In this document: positions 42,013 to 54,611 of the stretch, piece by piece
How positions within the stretch are numbered: position 1 is the stretch's first letter
How the letters are laid out: each line of letters starts with the position of its first letter
Assembly: GCF_000214175.1 (NCBI RefSeq)
Contig: NC_015564.1
Location: 1,550,001-1,614,000, forward strand
From: Hoyosella subflava DQS3-9A1
GTDB lineage: Bacteria > Actinomycetota > Actinomycetes > Mycobacteriales > Mycobacteriaceae
Direction: 5' to 3'
DNA length: 64,000 nt
Program-made: the position numbers and the translations under genes
Notes under the pieces: model-generated
What the model was told of the DNA's origin: nothing
Database searches by the model: none
What the model saw: the letters and a program-made list of their open reading frames with translations, nothing else

Positions 42013-43209
42013 ATGAAGATGCCGTCCCTGCTGTCGCGCAATAGCACGTCGCTTCCAGGTATCAGTGGCACCGCACGGATTGATCGGGATACCGCGAAGG
42101 TTCTTCGTCGCGCCGGACGGGGCGATGTGGTCATCCTCGATGAGATCGATCTAGACCGCAAGACCGCTGATGCGTTGATCCGGGCGCAGGTACTCGCCGT
42201 CGTGAATGCCTCGCCGTCGATTTCTGGCCGTTATCCGAATCTTGGTCCGCAGCAACTCGTCGATGCGGGCATCATCCTCGTCGATGAGGTCGGTTCTGAG
42301 ATCTTCCGTGAGGTCAAGGACGGCGCGAAGGTCCGCTTGTACGAGGGGGAGGTTTTCCTCGGCGAGAAATCGGTCGCGCTCGGTGTCCAGCTGTTCGAGG
42401 AGGAGATCAAAGACCTGCTCACTACGGCGAAGCAGTCGCTCGCCGACCATCTCGAAGCATTCTCTGGTAACACGGTCGAGTTCATTCGTACTGAGAGCCC
42501 GCTGCTTATCGATGGGATCGGTATCCCAGATATCGATGTCGAGCTTGCCGACCGTCAGGTACTCGTCGTCGATGCGGGACCTGACTACAAAGACGCACTG
42601 AAGCAGGTTAAGCCGTTCATCAAGGAGTACCAGCCGATTCTCATCGGTGTGAATGGCGGTGCCGATGCGTTGTTCAAGGCTGGGTTCAAGCCCGACTTGA
42701 TCGTCGGTGATCCCGAATCGATGAGTTCAGAAACCCTCCGCTGCGGAGCTCAGGTTGTCCTGCCTGCAGACCCAGACGGGCACGCGAAGGGCCTTGAGCG
42801 GATTCAGGACCTCGGGGTAGGGGCGATGACGTTCCCTGCTGCGGGAACTCCGGCTGACCTTGCCCTCCTGCTTGCCTACCATCATGGGGCGTCGCTGATC
42901 GCGACCGTAGGGGTGAGTGCGTCACTTAGCGAGTTCTTCGACCGGGACAAGTCGGAATCGGCGCCCTCGATGTTCCTAACTCGCCTGCGGGTGGGGGAAA
43001 AGCTGGTTGACGGGCGCGCGCTGGCCACGCTCTACCGGAGCCGGGTGTCTGTCACAGCGATCGCATTGTTCGTACTCGCTCTAATGGCAGCTGCGCTGGT
43101 GGTGCTTCTCATCGTCAATGGCATTGAGGACCCGCTGTCGTGGGCGATCGATACCTGGAACAGGTTTGCTCTCTGGGTTCAGGGGCTTATCCGCGACCTC
43201 AGGGGCTGA
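42013..43209 (+). CDS. steA: SteA-like cytokinetic-ring protein
   Basis: A 398-residue protein of the SteA type (Corynebacterium glutamicum SteA; M. tuberculosis Rv1697). A cytoplasmic domain resembling thiamin pyrophosphokinase (VNGGADALFKAGFKPDLIVGDPESMS) is followed by one transmembrane helix near the C-terminus (about 350-372) and a short tail. In Corynebacterium, SteA and SteB join the division ring and affect cell separation and envelope assembly. ATG 42013 begins the conserved MKMPSLLSR start; the open frame extends back into recN. steB follows 3 bp later. Confidence 0.85.
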   Translation: MKMPSLLSRNSTSLPGISGTARIDRDTAKVLRRAGRGDVVILDEIDLDRKTADALIRAQVLAVVNASPSISGRYPNLGPQQLVDAGIILVDEVGSEIFREVKDGAKVRLYEGEVFLGEKSVALGVQLFEEEIKDLLTTAKQSLADHLEAFSGNTVEFIRTESPLLIDGIGIPDIDVELADRQVLVVDAGPDYKDALKQVKPFIKEYQPILIGVNGGADALFKAGFKPDLIVGDPESMSSETLRCGAQVVLPADPDGHAKGLERIQDLGVGAMTFPAAGTPADLALLLAYHHGASLIATVGVSASLSEFFDRDKSESAPSMFLTRLRVGEKLVDGRALATLYRSRVSVTAIALFVLALMAAALVVLLIVNGIEDPLSWAIDTWNRFALWVQGLIRDLRG

Positions 43210-43212
43210 TGC

Positions 43213-44136
43213 GTGATTCCGCTGCGCTATCACGCAGTGTCCTTGGTGGCTGTGTTCCTGGCGCTTGCGTTGGGTCTGGTTCTCGGGTCGACCACACTTG
43301 CTGATCGGGTTGTGCAGAATTTGCGTTCGGACCGAAGTGGTCTGACGGAGCAGGCTGAGGCGCTTGAAGCGGAGCGTGACACCGCGCTGAACGAACTTGA
43401 TGCGGCATCTGAATTTACCGTCACGTACGCGGACCGCCTACTTGACGGCGAACTGCGCGATCAGGCAGTTGTGGTGTTCGCGGCGCCGGGCGCAGACCCG
43501 GATGACGTCGCGGGTGTGCGGGACATGCTGACGCGCGCGGGCGGGTCGATACATGGAACGGTAACCCTCACGGAAGCATTCACCGATGTGGCCGAAGCGG
43601 AACGGCTCCGAGGTCTGGTGACGAACTCGCTCCCTGCGGGCGCCCAGCTCGATACAGGAGCGACCGATCAGGGCAGCATGACCGGTGACCTGCTGGGCAC
43701 AGCATTCTTACACGCGCAGGGTGAGGGGCCGCAGGGAACTGACGAGGAACGTCAAGTGATCCTCGATGTCCTCAGCAGTGGCGGTTTCATTGCCCCTGAG
43801 GGTGCGGTGACCCCTGCCGCCTCCGCAGTGGTGGTTACCGCGGCGCAGCAGGAGAGAGATGGAAATGACGGAGCATTCGTTGCACGCTTCGCAGCCGGAC
43901 TTGCCGCTCACGGTGCGGTTGTGGCGGCAGGAGGGCCAGAGTCAGCGGACGGCAACCACGCGCTGGCTGTGATCCGCTCGGAAACGAGCATGGCCTCGGC
44001 TGTCAGTACGGTGGACAACGCGGGGACAGCGCCAGGACGGGTAACGGTCGCGCTCGCGCTCGCTGAGCGGCTGCGCGGCGATTCGGCGCACTACGGGACG
44101 GGCCCGCGCGCAGTCGCAGTCACCCGAGGGGCCTAG
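43213..44136 (+). CDS. mctB: MctB/SteB envelope protein
   Basis: 307 residues: one N-terminal transmembrane helix (about 8-27), then an extracytoplasmic domain starting with a coiled coil (RSDRSGLTEQAEALEAERDTALNELDAA). Homologues are M. tuberculosis Rv1698 (MctB, linked to copper resistance and proposed as an outer-membrane channel) and C. glutamicum SteB, partner of SteA. The steA neighbour favours a shared envelope/division role. GTG start. Confidence 0.85.
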   Translation: MIPLRYHAVSLVAVFLALALGLVLGSTTLADRVVQNLRSDRSGLTEQAEALEAERDTALNELDAASEFTVTYADRLLDGELRDQAVVVFAAPGADPDDVAGVRDMLTRAGGSIHGTVTLTEAFTDVAEAERLRGLVTNSLPAGAQLDTGATDQGSMTGDLLGTAFLHAQGEGPQGTDEERQVILDVLSSGGFIAPEGAVTPAASAVVVTAAQQERDGNDGAFVARFAAGLAAHGAVVAAGGPESADGNHALAVIRSETSMASAVSTVDNAGTAPGRVTVALALAERLRGDSAHYGTGPRAVAVTRGA

Positions 44137-44140
44137 ATAA

Positions 44141-46633
<2,493 letters not shown>

Positions 46634-46644
<11 letters not shown>

Positions 46645-47578
46645 CGTGAACCCGCCCGCGTTGCTGAGCGGGCAAGTGACGGCCTACCTCGATCATCTTG
46701 CGGTGGAACGCGGATCGTCACGGAACACCTTGACGTCGTACCAGCGTGATCTGCGGCGGTACGTGGCACACCTCGCTGACCGCCAGATCAGCGACCTGGC
46801 TGACGTCACCGAACATGACGTCGAGGACTTCGTTCTCGCCCTGCGCAAAGGCGATCCGGCGAACAATGTTCGGGGTTTGTCGGCGAGTTCGGTCGCCCGA
46901 GCGTTGATCGCAGCGCGGGGTCTGCACAAGTTCGCGCACGCCGAAGGCATGGCGTCAGCGGATGTCGCGCGTAGCGTGAAGCCGCCAAGTCCGGGTAAGC
47001 GGTTGCCGAAAGCTCTGCCCCTGGACGATGTGCTCGCAATTCTCGAAGCGGTGGGAACCGAGTCCGAAGGGCCGCGTGGCCTTCGTGATCGGGCGCTGCT
47101 TGAACTGTTGTATTCGAGCGGCGCCCGGATCACAGAAGCGATCAGCCTCGACCTGGACGATCTCGACCTGGAGTCCCGTGCGGTGCTGCTTCGGGGTAAG
47201 GGCGGCAAACAACGCATCGTTCCCCTCGGCCGTCCGGCCATCGCGGCGCTCGATGCATATGTGGTGCGGGGAAGACCCGCTTTGGTGCGGAGGTTCGATC
47301 CCGCGGTGTTTCTCAACAATCGCGGCGGACGACTCTCCAGGCAAAGCGCGTGGCAGGTCCTGCAGGACGCTGCGAAGCGGGCCGGTGTGACATCCGCCGT
47401 GTCACCGCACACGTTGCGGCATTCGTTCGCGACGCACCTGCTGGAAGGTGGAGCGGATGTGCGTGTGCTGCAAGAACTTCTAGGACACGCTTCGGTGACC
47501 ACGACGCAGGTGTATACCGCTGTCACTGTGACGGCACTGCGCGAAGTGTGGGCGGAGGCGCATCCACGCGCGCGGTAA
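46634..47578 (+). CDS. xerD: Tyrosine recombinase XerD
   Basis: Resolves chromosome dimers at dif together with XerC. The 314-residue product has a SAM-like N-terminal DNA-binding domain (about 10-100) and the catalytic domain with the full set of residues: Arg in [10 protein letters not shown], Lys in [11 protein letters not shown], His-x-x-Arg in [15 protein letters not shown], His in [15 protein letters not shown], and the nucleophile Tyr just after. The order xerD-parA-scpA-scpB groups chromosome-segregation genes, as in mycobacteria (Rv1701, Rv1708-1710). ATG 46634 overlaps the Nudix gene. Confidence 0.94.
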
Positions 47579-47691
47579 AAGCGCGTGTGCCTCGTGTCGA
47601 ATAGCGCGTATAACAGCAGCAAACGGTAGCGTTAGCACCGTCACAGTCAGGACTGTGGGCGGTAACACCCAGAGAAGGAGTGCCAGAAACC

Positions 47692-48642
47692 GTGAAGACA
47701 CCGCAGCAATTCGCAGCGGAGTCCGAGCGAGCAGCCGCGGGGAGCGGTGTCGCTGGTGGGGACGACGCGGCAGGTGCTCTCGGGAATGACCCCGGCGAGC
47801 CACTCGGTCCAACGGGCCGGCCGTTGCCGGTTATACCGGAGCCGACGGCGCTCAACAGCCACGGGCCCGCTCGGGTTTTGTCGATGTGCAACCAGAAAGG
47901 CGGGGTCGGTAAAACGACCTCGACCATCAACCTGGGTGCCGCACTGACCGAGTATGGACGGCGGGTACTCCTCGTCGACCTCGACCCCCAGGGTGCGTTG
48001 TCCGCAGGTCTCGGTGTTGCGCATCATGAGCTTGATCAAACGGTATACAACCTGCTCGTCGAGCCGCGAGTGTCGATTGAGCAGGTCCTAATGCGCACCC
48101 GCGTCGACGGGATGGATCTGTTGCCGAGCAACATCGACCTGTCCGCGGCCGAGATTCAGCTTGTCAACGAGGTGGGGCGCGAGCAGACGCTGCACCGGGC
48201 GCTGCATCCCGTGCTCGACCGGTATGACTACGTTCTGATTGACTGCCAGCCCTCGCTCGGCTTGCTGACCGTGAACGCTCTCGCATGCTCCGACGGGGTG
48301 ATGATCCCGATGGAATGCGAGTACTTCAGTCTGCGCGGCCTTGCTCTGCTGAATGACACGGTGGGGAAAGTTCGGGACCGACTCAATCCGCGTCTCTCTC
48401 TCGCGGGAATTCTGGTGACCATGTTCGATTCCCGGACATTGCATGCTCGGGACGTGATGACCCGCGTTGTCGAAGTGTTCGGTGACCTTGTGTACCACAC
48501 GACGATCAATCGCACTGTCAGGTTCCCTGAGACGAGCGTTGCTGGCGAGCCGATTACGAGTTGGGCGCCGAAATCCGCGGGAGCGGACGCCTACCGGCAA
48601 CTTGCTCGTGAAGTGATCGCGGGCTTTGGCCGGGGCCGGTGA
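47692..48642 (+). CDS. parA: ParA/Soj-like chromosome-partitioning ATPase
   Basis: A 316-residue Walker-type ATPase. About 65 low-complexity Ala/Gly-rich residues precede the deviant Walker A KGGVGKTTSTINLGAAL; the switch regions VDLDPQGALSAGLG and DCQPSLGLLTVNAL follow. It is the second ParA type that sits with scpA and scpB (Rv1708), not the parAB pair near the origin. GTG 47692 has GAAGGAG 11 bases upstream; an earlier GTG overlaps that site. The scpA start lies on its stop codon, suggesting a joint role in chromosome organisation. Confidence 0.92.
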   Translation: MKTPQQFAAESERAAAGSGVAGGDDAAGALGNDPGEPLGPTGRPLPVIPEPTALNSHGPARVLSMCNQKGGVGKTTSTINLGAALTEYGRRVLLVDLDPQGALSAGLGVAHHELDQTVYNLLVEPRVSIEQVLMRTRVDGMDLLPSNIDLSAAEIQLVNEVGREQTLHRALHPVLDRYDYVLIDCQPSLGLLTVNALACSDGVMIPMECEYFSLRGLALLNDTVGKVRDRLNPRLSLAGILVTMFDSRTLHARDVMTRVVEVFGDLVYHTTINRTVRFPETSVAGEPITSWAPKSAGADAYRQLAREVIAGFGRGR

Positions 48643-49463
48643 CAGTACCCCTTCCTGATGATGCGCAGCCGGATGATCCCGGGGAGGTATTCCGGGTCAC
48701 TCTGCGTAACTTCGAAGGGCCGTTTGACCTTCTGCTCAGTCTGATCAGTCAGCAGCGCCTTGATGTGACCGAAGTGGCGTTGCACAAGGTAACCGACGAT
48801 TTCATCGCGTACACCAGACGGCTCGGTAGCCAGCTCGGGCTCGACCAGACGACCGAGTTCCTTGTTGTGGCGGCGACGCTGCTGGACCTGAAGGCTGCCC
48901 GACTTCTACCTTCAGCTGAGGTTGAAGATAACGAGGATCTGGCATTGCTCGACGCGCGCGATCTGCTCTTCGCGCGTCTGCTCCAGTACCGCGCATTCAT
49001 GCAGTTAGCGCAGGTATTCTCGGAGATGGAAGAACGCGCGCTGCGCCGCTATCCGCGTTCGGTGTCACTCGAGGACCGCTACACGAGCCTGCTTCCCGAC
49101 GTGGTGCTCGGTGTAACGCCGGAGCGGTTCGCGGAAATCGCTGCTGCCGCGTTCCGTCCGCGCCCGGTTCCGGAAGTCAACGTGACGCACATGCACGCTG
49201 AACACATTTCCGTGCCCGCGGAATCGAAGATTCTGTTGCGTCGCCTCCGCGAACGCGGTGCGGGTGAGTGGGTCGCATTTCCCGCTCTTGTCGCGGATTG
49301 TGATTCGGTGATGCGGATCGTTGCCCGCTTCCTCAGCATGTTGGAGTTGTACCGGGAGAAGGCGCTCGACATCGCTCAGCCAGAACCGCTCGGGGCGCTT
49401 CACGTCAGCTGGACTGGTGTGGAACCGCAATTAGCGGGAGCAGGAGAAGATTATGCAGGATGA
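48639..49463 (+). CDS. scpA: Segregation and condensation protein A
   Basis: The kleisin of the bacterial SMC complex: it bridges the SMC heads and carries ScpB. The 274-residue protein opens with the conserved NFEGPFDLLLSLISQQRLDVTEVALHKVTDDF and ends with a winged-helix-like C-terminal domain (VAFPALVADCDSVMRIVARFLSMLELYREKALDIAQPEPLGAL). GTG start 4 bp inside parA; it overlaps scpB by 11 bp, consistent with equal production of both partners. Confidence 0.94.
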   Translation: MTVPLPDDAQPDDPGEVFRVTLRNFEGPFDLLLSLISQQRLDVTEVALHKVTDDFIAYTRRLGSQLGLDQTTEFLVVAATLLDLKAARLLPSAEVEDNEDLALLDARDLLFARLLQYRAFMQLAQVFSEMEERALRRYPRSVSLEDRYTSLLPDVVLGVTPERFAEIAAAAFRPRPVPEVNVTHMHAEHISVPAESKILLRRLRERGAGEWVAFPALVADCDSVMRIVARFLSMLELYREKALDIAQPEPLGALHVSWTGVEPQLAGAGEDYAG

Positions 49464-50121
49464 CCATCCCGACGATGACGCGGAACAGTGGACCGAGCAG
49501 CGCCTTGAGGCTGCGCTCGAGGCGCTGCTTCTCGTTGTGGACACGCCCGCCAGCGCGGAGTCACTCGCTGACGCTCTCGATGTGCCTGAGGACCGGATCC
49601 GCCGCGCCCTTGTGCGGATGGGAGCGAGTTATGAGTCACGGCGAAGCGGCATTGACCTGCGGTTCGCGGGAGACGGCTGGCGTATGTACACACGGAGCGA
49701 ATACTCTGTGTACGTCGAACGTCTCATCCGGGACGGTGCGCGATCGAAACTGACTCGTGCAGCGCTGGAGACACTGGCGGTGATCGCGTATCGCCAGCCG
49801 GTGACGCGAGCACGTGTGAGCGCGGTACGCGGTGTGAATGTGGACGGTGTCGTGAGGACTCTCCTCGCGCGCGGTCTGATCGCCGAGACTGAACCCGACC
49901 CGGAATCGGCAGCGACGCGGTATGTGACGACGGAGCTGTTCCTGGAGCGGCTCGGTATTGCCTCGGTCGCTGAACTGCCACCGCTCGCACCCCTGCTGCC
50001 GGACGTGGACGTTATCGATGAACTGGGCATCGAGATCGAAAGTGATCTTGATGCGCGTATGGCGAAAAGCCACGCTCGCTCGTCTCGCGCAGAGGAGCGA
50101 GCAACATCTGAACAGGAATGA
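49453..50121 (+). CDS. scpB: Segregation and condensation protein B
   Basis: Partner of ScpA in the SMC condensin. 222 residues with two winged-helix domains: LEAALEALLLVVDTPASAESLADALDVPEDRIRRAL and TRAALETLAVIAYRQPVTRARVSAVRGVNVDGVVRTLLARGLI, the latter a strong ScpB signature. An acidic N-terminus and a charged tail are added. It lies 3 bp before rluB. Confidence 0.94.
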   Translation: MQDDHPDDDAEQWTEQRLEAALEALLLVVDTPASAESLADALDVPEDRIRRALVRMGASYESRRSGIDLRFAGDGWRMYTRSEYSVYVERLIRDGARSKLTRAALETLAVIAYRQPVTRARVSAVRGVNVDGVVRTLLARGLIAETEPDPESAATRYVTTELFLERLGIASVAELPPLAPLLPDVDVIDELGIEIESDLDARMAKSHARSSRAEERATSEQE

Positions 50122-50124
50122 GAA

Positions 50125-51165
50125 ATGAAGAGACCCGCTCGCCGAGATGGCACACCGGACCGAAACAAAAAGCCCTCCACGGGGGCGCGCCGCGGCCAGG
50201 AGTCGCGTTCGCAGCACTCCCGAACCGATAGCCCGGGAGGCAAGAAGCCTTCCTTCCCCAAGTCGTCGAGCCAGACGCCGGGCACACGCAAGCCCTCCGC
50301 TCGCAAGACCCATTCGAAACCGCAGCCGAAAAATCCATCGGCCGGGCTGCCGCGCATCAGTAACGCGCGCCCAGCACCCGAAGGTGCCCCTTTGCGAGGG
50401 GCCGCGCTCCCTGATACCGCTGCTTACGGTGAGGAAGGCGTGCGGCTGCAAAAGGTGCTGGCGCAGGCTGGCGTCGCCTCCCGCCGTGTATGTGAGCAGA
50501 TGATCGACAAGCGTCGCGTCGAAGTGAACGGAAAGATCGTCACAACCCAGGGCATGCGGATCGACCCTTCCACCGCCGTGGTCAAGGTCGACGGCATGCG
50601 GGTGATGATCACCGAAGAACTGGTCCACCTCGCGCTCAACAAGCCACGCGGGTGGCAGTCGACGATGCTGGACGAACTCGGGCGACCGTGCGTTGGCGAC
50701 CTCGTCGCCGAACGGATCGCTTCCGGGCAGCGGCTCTTTCACGTCGGGCGCCTCGACGCTGAAACCGAGGGTCTGCTGCTGCTCACCAATGATGGTGAAC
50801 TAGCTCATCGCCTCATGCATCCGTCCTACAAAGTGCAGAAGACCTACCTCGCCGACGTCGAAGGGGTCGTGCGCAGAAGCGTTGACCGTGCCCTGGAGGC
50901 CGGTGTGACACTGGACGACGGACCAGTGCGAGTAGATGCTTTCTCCGTGGTCGACGCGTTCGACAAGAGCACCCTCGTGAAGATAGTCCTGCACGAAGGC
51001 CGCAAGCACATTGTCCGGCGACTCCTCGAACACGTCGGACACCCCGTGACCCGGCTCGTGCGCACCCAGATCGGATCCGTGCATCTCGGTGATCAGCGGC
51101 CTGGAACAATCAGGGCGCTGAACCGCCAAGAGGTCGGGGCACTGTACAAGGAGGTCGGGCTGTGA
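50125..51165 (+). CDS. rluB: 23S rRNA pseudouridine synthase (RluB family)
   Basis: Makes pseudouridine in 23S rRNA near helix 89-93. The 346-residue protein has a Lys/Arg/Ser/Pro-rich, probably disordered N-terminal extension of about 100 residues, an S4 domain ([29 protein letters not shown]), and a RsuA-type catalytic domain with the aspartate in [26 protein letters not shown]. The extension is longer than in E. coli RluB but common in actinobacteria. It overlaps cmk by 4 bp. Confidence 0.93.
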   Translation: MKRPARRDGTPDRNKKPSTGARRGQESRSQHSRTDSPGGKKPSFPKSSSQTPGTRKPSARKTHSKPQPKNPSAGLPRISNARPAPEGAPLRGAALPDTAAYGEEGVRLQKVLAQAGVASRRVCEQMIDKRRVEVNGKIVTTQGMRIDPSTAVVKVDGMRVMITEELVHLALNKPRGWQSTMLDELGRPCVGDLVAERIASGQRLFHVGRLDAETEGLLLLTNDGELAHRLMHPSYKVQKTYLADVEGVVRRSVDRALEAGVTLDDGPVRVDAFSVVDAFDKSTLVKIVLHEGRKHIVRRLLEHVGHPVTRLVRTQIGSVHLGDQRPGTIRALNRQEVGALYKEVGL

Positions 51166-51845
51166 GCAACGTTGTGATCGCGATCGACGGGCCGGCCGGG
51201 ACAGGCAAGTCGAGCGTCTCCCGCCGTGTTGCTGAGCGGCTGCGAGCCCGCTACCTTGATACCGGTGCGATGTACCGGATCGCGACGCTGCATGCGCTGC
51301 GTTCCGGTGCGGACGTAGACGACCCGGTTGCGCTCGCCGCGGTGACCGCGAACCTTCCGTTCTCGATCGGCTCGGACCCGCAAAGCGAACAAGTGATGCT
51401 TGACGGCGAGGATGTCGGCACCGAAATCCGCGGTGCAGCCGTGACAGGTGCAGTCTCCGCTGTCGCCGCGGTTCCGGCTGTTCGCGAGCAACTCGTTGAA
51501 TTGCAAAGGCGGCTTTCCGTCGCAGCTGACCGCATCGTGATCGAAGGCCGAGACATCGGGACCGTCGTTCTCCCGGAGGCGTCTGTGAAGATCTTCCTCA
51601 CCGCGTCCCCCGAAGCGCGCGCTAAGCGCCGCAACGACCAGAACATCGCCGAAGGCCGTGGCGACAACTACGACGAAGTGCTGGCAGACGTCATCAGGCG
51701 GGACGAGTTCGACTCGAATCGATCCGTGTCACCACTCCGGCCAGCAGAGGACGCGCTGATCGTCGACACCAGCGACCTCACGCTGGATGGTGTCGTCGAC
51801 CACCTTCTCGCGCTCATCGAAGAGCGGATAGGAGCGTACAAGTGA
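51162..51845 (+). CDS. cmk: Cytidylate kinase
   Basis: Phosphorylates CMP and dCMP. 227 residues: P-loop [20 protein letters not shown], the CMP-binding insert typical of bacterial Cmk, [27 protein letters not shown] and a C-terminal helix. GTG start on the rluB stop; it overlaps der by 4 bp. The rluB-cmk-der order is conserved in actinobacteria. Confidence 0.95.
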   Translation: MSNVVIAIDGPAGTGKSSVSRRVAERLRARYLDTGAMYRIATLHALRSGADVDDPVALAAVTANLPFSIGSDPQSEQVMLDGEDVGTEIRGAAVTGAVSAVAAVPAVREQLVELQRRLSVAADRIVIEGRDIGTVVLPEASVKIFLTASPEARAKRRNDQNIAEGRGDNYDEVLADVIRRDEFDSNRSVSPLRPAEDALIVDTSDLTLDGVVDHLLALIEERIGAYK

Positions 51846-53272
51846 CCGACAATGATCTCACCGGAGGATGGTCCGCCGACGGTACCTGGAGCGACGAAAC
51901 CGAGTGGGAACTCGGTGACATCGAAGGCGCAGCTGAAGGCGAATTCGTCCCGGTCCCGGTGCTCGCCGTAGTCGGGCGGCCGAACGTCGGCAAATCGACG
52001 CTCGTCAACCGCATCATCGGCCGCCGCGAAGCCGTCGTCGAAGACGTCCCAGGCGTCACCCGTGACCGCGTCTCCTACGACGCCGAATGGGCAGGGAAGC
52101 GCTTCACCATCCAGGACACTGGGGGCTGGGAGCCGTCAGCGAAAGGCCTGCAACAGTCCGTCGCCCGGCAAGCCGAACTGGCGATGAACACCGCCGACGC
52201 GATCGTCGTGGTTGTCGACGCGACAGTCGGCGCCACCGCCACAGACGAAGCGGTCGCTCGCGTTCTGCGACGGTCCAAAACGCCGGTCATTCTGGTGGCG
52301 AACAAGGTAGACGACCAGAAACTCGAAGCGGAAGCCGCGGCGTTGTGGTCCCTCGGGCTCGGAGAACCCTTCTCCGTCAGTGCCACGCATGGCCGGGGGA
52401 CAGGTGATCTTCTCGACAAAATCCTCGAAGCGCTGCCCGAAACACCGCGTGAAATCATCGGCGCTACTGGCGGACCGCGGCGCGTCGCGCTCGTCGGTAA
52501 GCCGAACGTGGGCAAGTCGAGTCTGCTGAACAAACTGTCCGGCGATGAACGCTCCGTCGTGCACGACGTCGCAGGCACCACCGTCGACCCCGTCGACTCC
52601 CTCGTCGAACTCGGCGGAAAAGTCTGGCGATTCGTCGACACCGCCGGGCTGCGTAAACGCGTCATCCACGCGAGCGGCGCCGAATATTACGCGTCGCTGC
52701 GGACCCGGTCCGCGATCGAAGCCGCAGAGGTGGCGGTTGTGCTCATCGATGCGTCCCAGCCGATCAGTGAACAAGACCAGCGTGTCATCACCATGGTGGA
52801 AGAAACCGGCCGAGCACTTGTTCTCGCGTTCAACAAATGGGATCTCGTGGACGACGAGCGGCGTGTGCAGCTCGAGAAGGAAATTGATCGCGACCTGCAG
52901 CGTGTGCGATGGGCACTGCGCGTCAACGTGTCCGCCCAAACGGGCCGCGCCGTGCAGAAACTCGTTCCGGCGATGGAAACCTCACTCGAATCGTGGGACA
53001 CCCGCGTCCCCACCGGACGGCTGAACACCTGGCTGCGTGAAACAGTAGCCGCGACACCACCGCCGATGCGTGGCGGACGGCTCCCGCGGATCCTCTTCGC
53101 CACCCAGGCGACCACACGGCCACCCACCTTCGTGCTCTTCACGACCGGCTTCCTCGAGGCAAACTACCGGCGGTTCCTCGAACGGCGGCTACGCGAATCA
53201 TTCGGGTTCGAAGGAAGCCCAATCAGGATCGGCGTGCGAGTGCGGGAGAAGCGCGGCAAACCCCGGCGCTGA
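51842..53272 (+). CDS. der: GTPase Der (EngA), ribosome assembly
   Basis: An essential GTPase with two tandem G domains for 50S assembly. In 476 residues: an acidic N-terminal lead of about 35 residues, G domain 1 ([28 protein letters not shown]), G domain 2 ([30 protein letters not shown]) and a KH-like domain at the C-terminus (about 390-476) ending in basic residues. It is the last gene of the co-directional housekeeping array; tRNA-Pro follows. Confidence 0.96.
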   Translation: MTDNDLTGGWSADGTWSDETEWELGDIEGAAEGEFVPVPVLAVVGRPNVGKSTLVNRIIGRREAVVEDVPGVTRDRVSYDAEWAGKRFTIQDTGGWEPSAKGLQQSVARQAELAMNTADAIVVVVDATVGATATDEAVARVLRRSKTPVILVANKVDDQKLEAEAAALWSLGLGEPFSVSATHGRGTGDLLDKILEALPETPREIIGATGGPRRVALVGKPNVGKSSLLNKLSGDERSVVHDVAGTTVDPVDSLVELGGKVWRFVDTAGLRKRVIHASGAEYYASLRTRSAIEAAEVAVVLIDASQPISEQDQRVITMVEETGRALVLAFNKWDLVDDERRVQLEKEIDRDLQRVRWALRVNVSAQTGRAVQKLVPAMETSLESWDTRVPTGRLNTWLRETVAATPPPMRGGRLPRILFATQATTRPPTFVLFTTGFLEANYRRFLERRLRESFGFEGSPIRIGVRVREKRGKPRR

Positions 53273-53283
53273 CCGCGAGGCGA

Positions 53284-53312
53284 TTGGCAACCAGCACGCG
53301 GGCTGTTGTAAT
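53284..53312 (+). promoter_or_regulatory. Promoter of tRNA-Pro
   Basis: TTGGCA, 17 bases and TGTAAT form a sigma-A-like promoter about 45 bp before the tRNA. An imperfect inverted repeat (GCTGAGCTAA and TTAGTTCAGC) lies between it and the tRNA. Confidence 0.55.
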
Positions 53313-53355
53313 CTAGCTGAGCTAACAACGGCGCCTCGGCGTCTTAGTTCAGCGG

Positions 53356-53429
<74 letters not shown>

Positions 53430-53436
53430 CAGGGCA

Positions 53437-53470
53437 AAACCCTGGCAGAATTTTCTTTCTGCCAGGGTTT
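53437..53470. terminator. Symmetric terminator after tRNA-Pro
   Basis: A perfect 14-bp stem (AAACCCTGGCAGAA with TTCTGCCAGGGTTT) with a 6-base T-rich loop. A- and T-runs flank the stem on both sides, so it can end both the tRNA transcript and the minus-strand gene beyond it. Confidence 0.88.
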
Positions 53471-53493
53471 CTGGTTTCTGGGCTCGCTCTGGT

Positions 53494-53832
53494 CTAGAAG
53501 AGGAAGCAGCCCGCACTCAAGGCGTCGTCCGCGAGGGCCTCCGCGTTGTTGTTCGCCGTTGCCGCGGCTTCGTGGTTGCCTGCGAAGGTCTGCGCGTCCA
53601 GTTCGTCGTACCAGGAGTTGATGGCCGCGGCGCGCCGGTCGCACTGAGCTTGTGTCTCGCCCTGCCCTGTCGCACCCGCCTGGAGGTCCACCGTCTTTAT
53701 GGTCGTGGTCATCGGGGAGATAGTGCCAACTGGCTGCGGAGCGGGCTTCGCGCCGGCGATGGCGGCTCCGGGGACGGCAATGGCGACGGCTGCGGTGGCA
53801 GTGGCGAGGATCGTGGCGGCAGTGCGGAACAT
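53494..53832 (-). CDS. Small secreted protein of unknown function
   Basis: 112 residues with a clear Sec signal peptide (about 1-26, Ala-rich, probable cut after AIAGA). The mature part of about 85 residues has two cysteines (in AQCDRRAAAINSW and at the C-terminal AGCFLF), which probably form a disulfide linking the ends of a helical domain. I do not recognise a named family; mycobacterial genomes hold many similar small exported proteins. It converges on the tRNA terminator and stands alone. Confidence 0.7.
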   Translation of the reverse strand: MFRTAATILATATAAVAIAVPGAAIAGAKPAPQPVGTISPMTTTIKTVDLQAGATGQGETQAQCDRRAAAINSWYDELDAQTFAGNHEAAATANNNAEALADDALSAGCFLF

Positions 53833-53940
53833 GGGACCTCCGGGTTGGTGGGTGGTGTGTACCGCTAATACTCCGCGCGGGACCTGCGCCGCGGGAGACC
53901 CCCTGGGCGTGGTGTGCCCCCACCCTGCAAACGCGCGGGT

Positions 53941-54483
53941 TCAGCCTTCGTTGTGCTGAATGTCCTTGCGGTGCACGTAGGGAGTAACGCTGGAAGCGTC
54001 ACCGAGCCCGTCGGTGGTGATTGCGCCAAGGCTGCCGTCCTGCTGGAGGATTACCGCGGCGATGTCAGAGAGCGATCCTTTGCCGGATTGTCGTACTGCA
54101 GTGTGGATGTCGTCGATAGTGAGCCTGTGAGCACGCAGTGCTTTGTGCTGAATGTCCCCTTTGTAGTACAGGAGAACTGGTTCGCTGTCGACGAGTCGAC
54201 GAAACTTGGGGAATCGGGCGCGGAACCCCGCCAGTGCCCACTGCAGGAGGATGAGCGCGCCGATGGCGACGATCGTTTGCGCAACCGCGACATCCACGGC
54301 GGTGAGTGTTCGCCCGAATGCGGAACCAATGGTCACGGCGACGAGGAAGTCGAGTGGTGTCATTTTTGCCATGGTGCGCGGGCCGGAGAGACGCAGCATG
54401 ACGATCAGTGCGATGTACCCGAAAATCACCATCACTGCGGTATGGATGAGCGGGTCGGTGCCGTTCCAAAACAGATCGTCCAT
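53941..54483 (-). CDS. DUF421 (YetF-like) membrane protein
   Basis: 180 residues. Three hydrophobic segments lie in the first ~85 residues (HTAVMVIFGYIALIVML, DFLVAVTIGSAFG, TIVAIGALILLQWAL), followed by the cytoplasmic DUF421 domain with the family pattern RKFRRLVDSEPVLLYYKGDIQHKALRAHRLTIDDIHTAVRQ-like, GIGSL-type segment as GKGSLSDIAAVILQQDGSL. In Bacillus the YetF family sits in spore or envelope settings; the molecular function is unknown. Promoter and start lie just before the DUF1707 gene, which is divergent. Confidence 0.88.
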   Translation of the reverse strand: MDDLFWNGTDPLIHTAVMVIFGYIALIVMLRLSGPRTMAKMTPLDFLVAVTIGSAFGRTLTAVDVAVAQTIVAIGALILLQWALAGFRARFPKFRRLVDSEPVLLYYKGDIQHKALRAHRLTIDDIHTAVRQSGKGSLSDIAAVILQQDGSLGAITTDGLGDASSVTPYVHRKDIQHNEG

Positions 54484-54611
54484 ATATGTCGTTGTACCCC
54501 GCTACATACGAAGTTAATCGGTGCGGCTGATGGGAGCTTCCCGTCAGCTCAGCGACGCGTTCCTTCACAGGAGAATCTGACCCGTGCAAGATCTTTTCGT
54601 ACGATGAAGGT

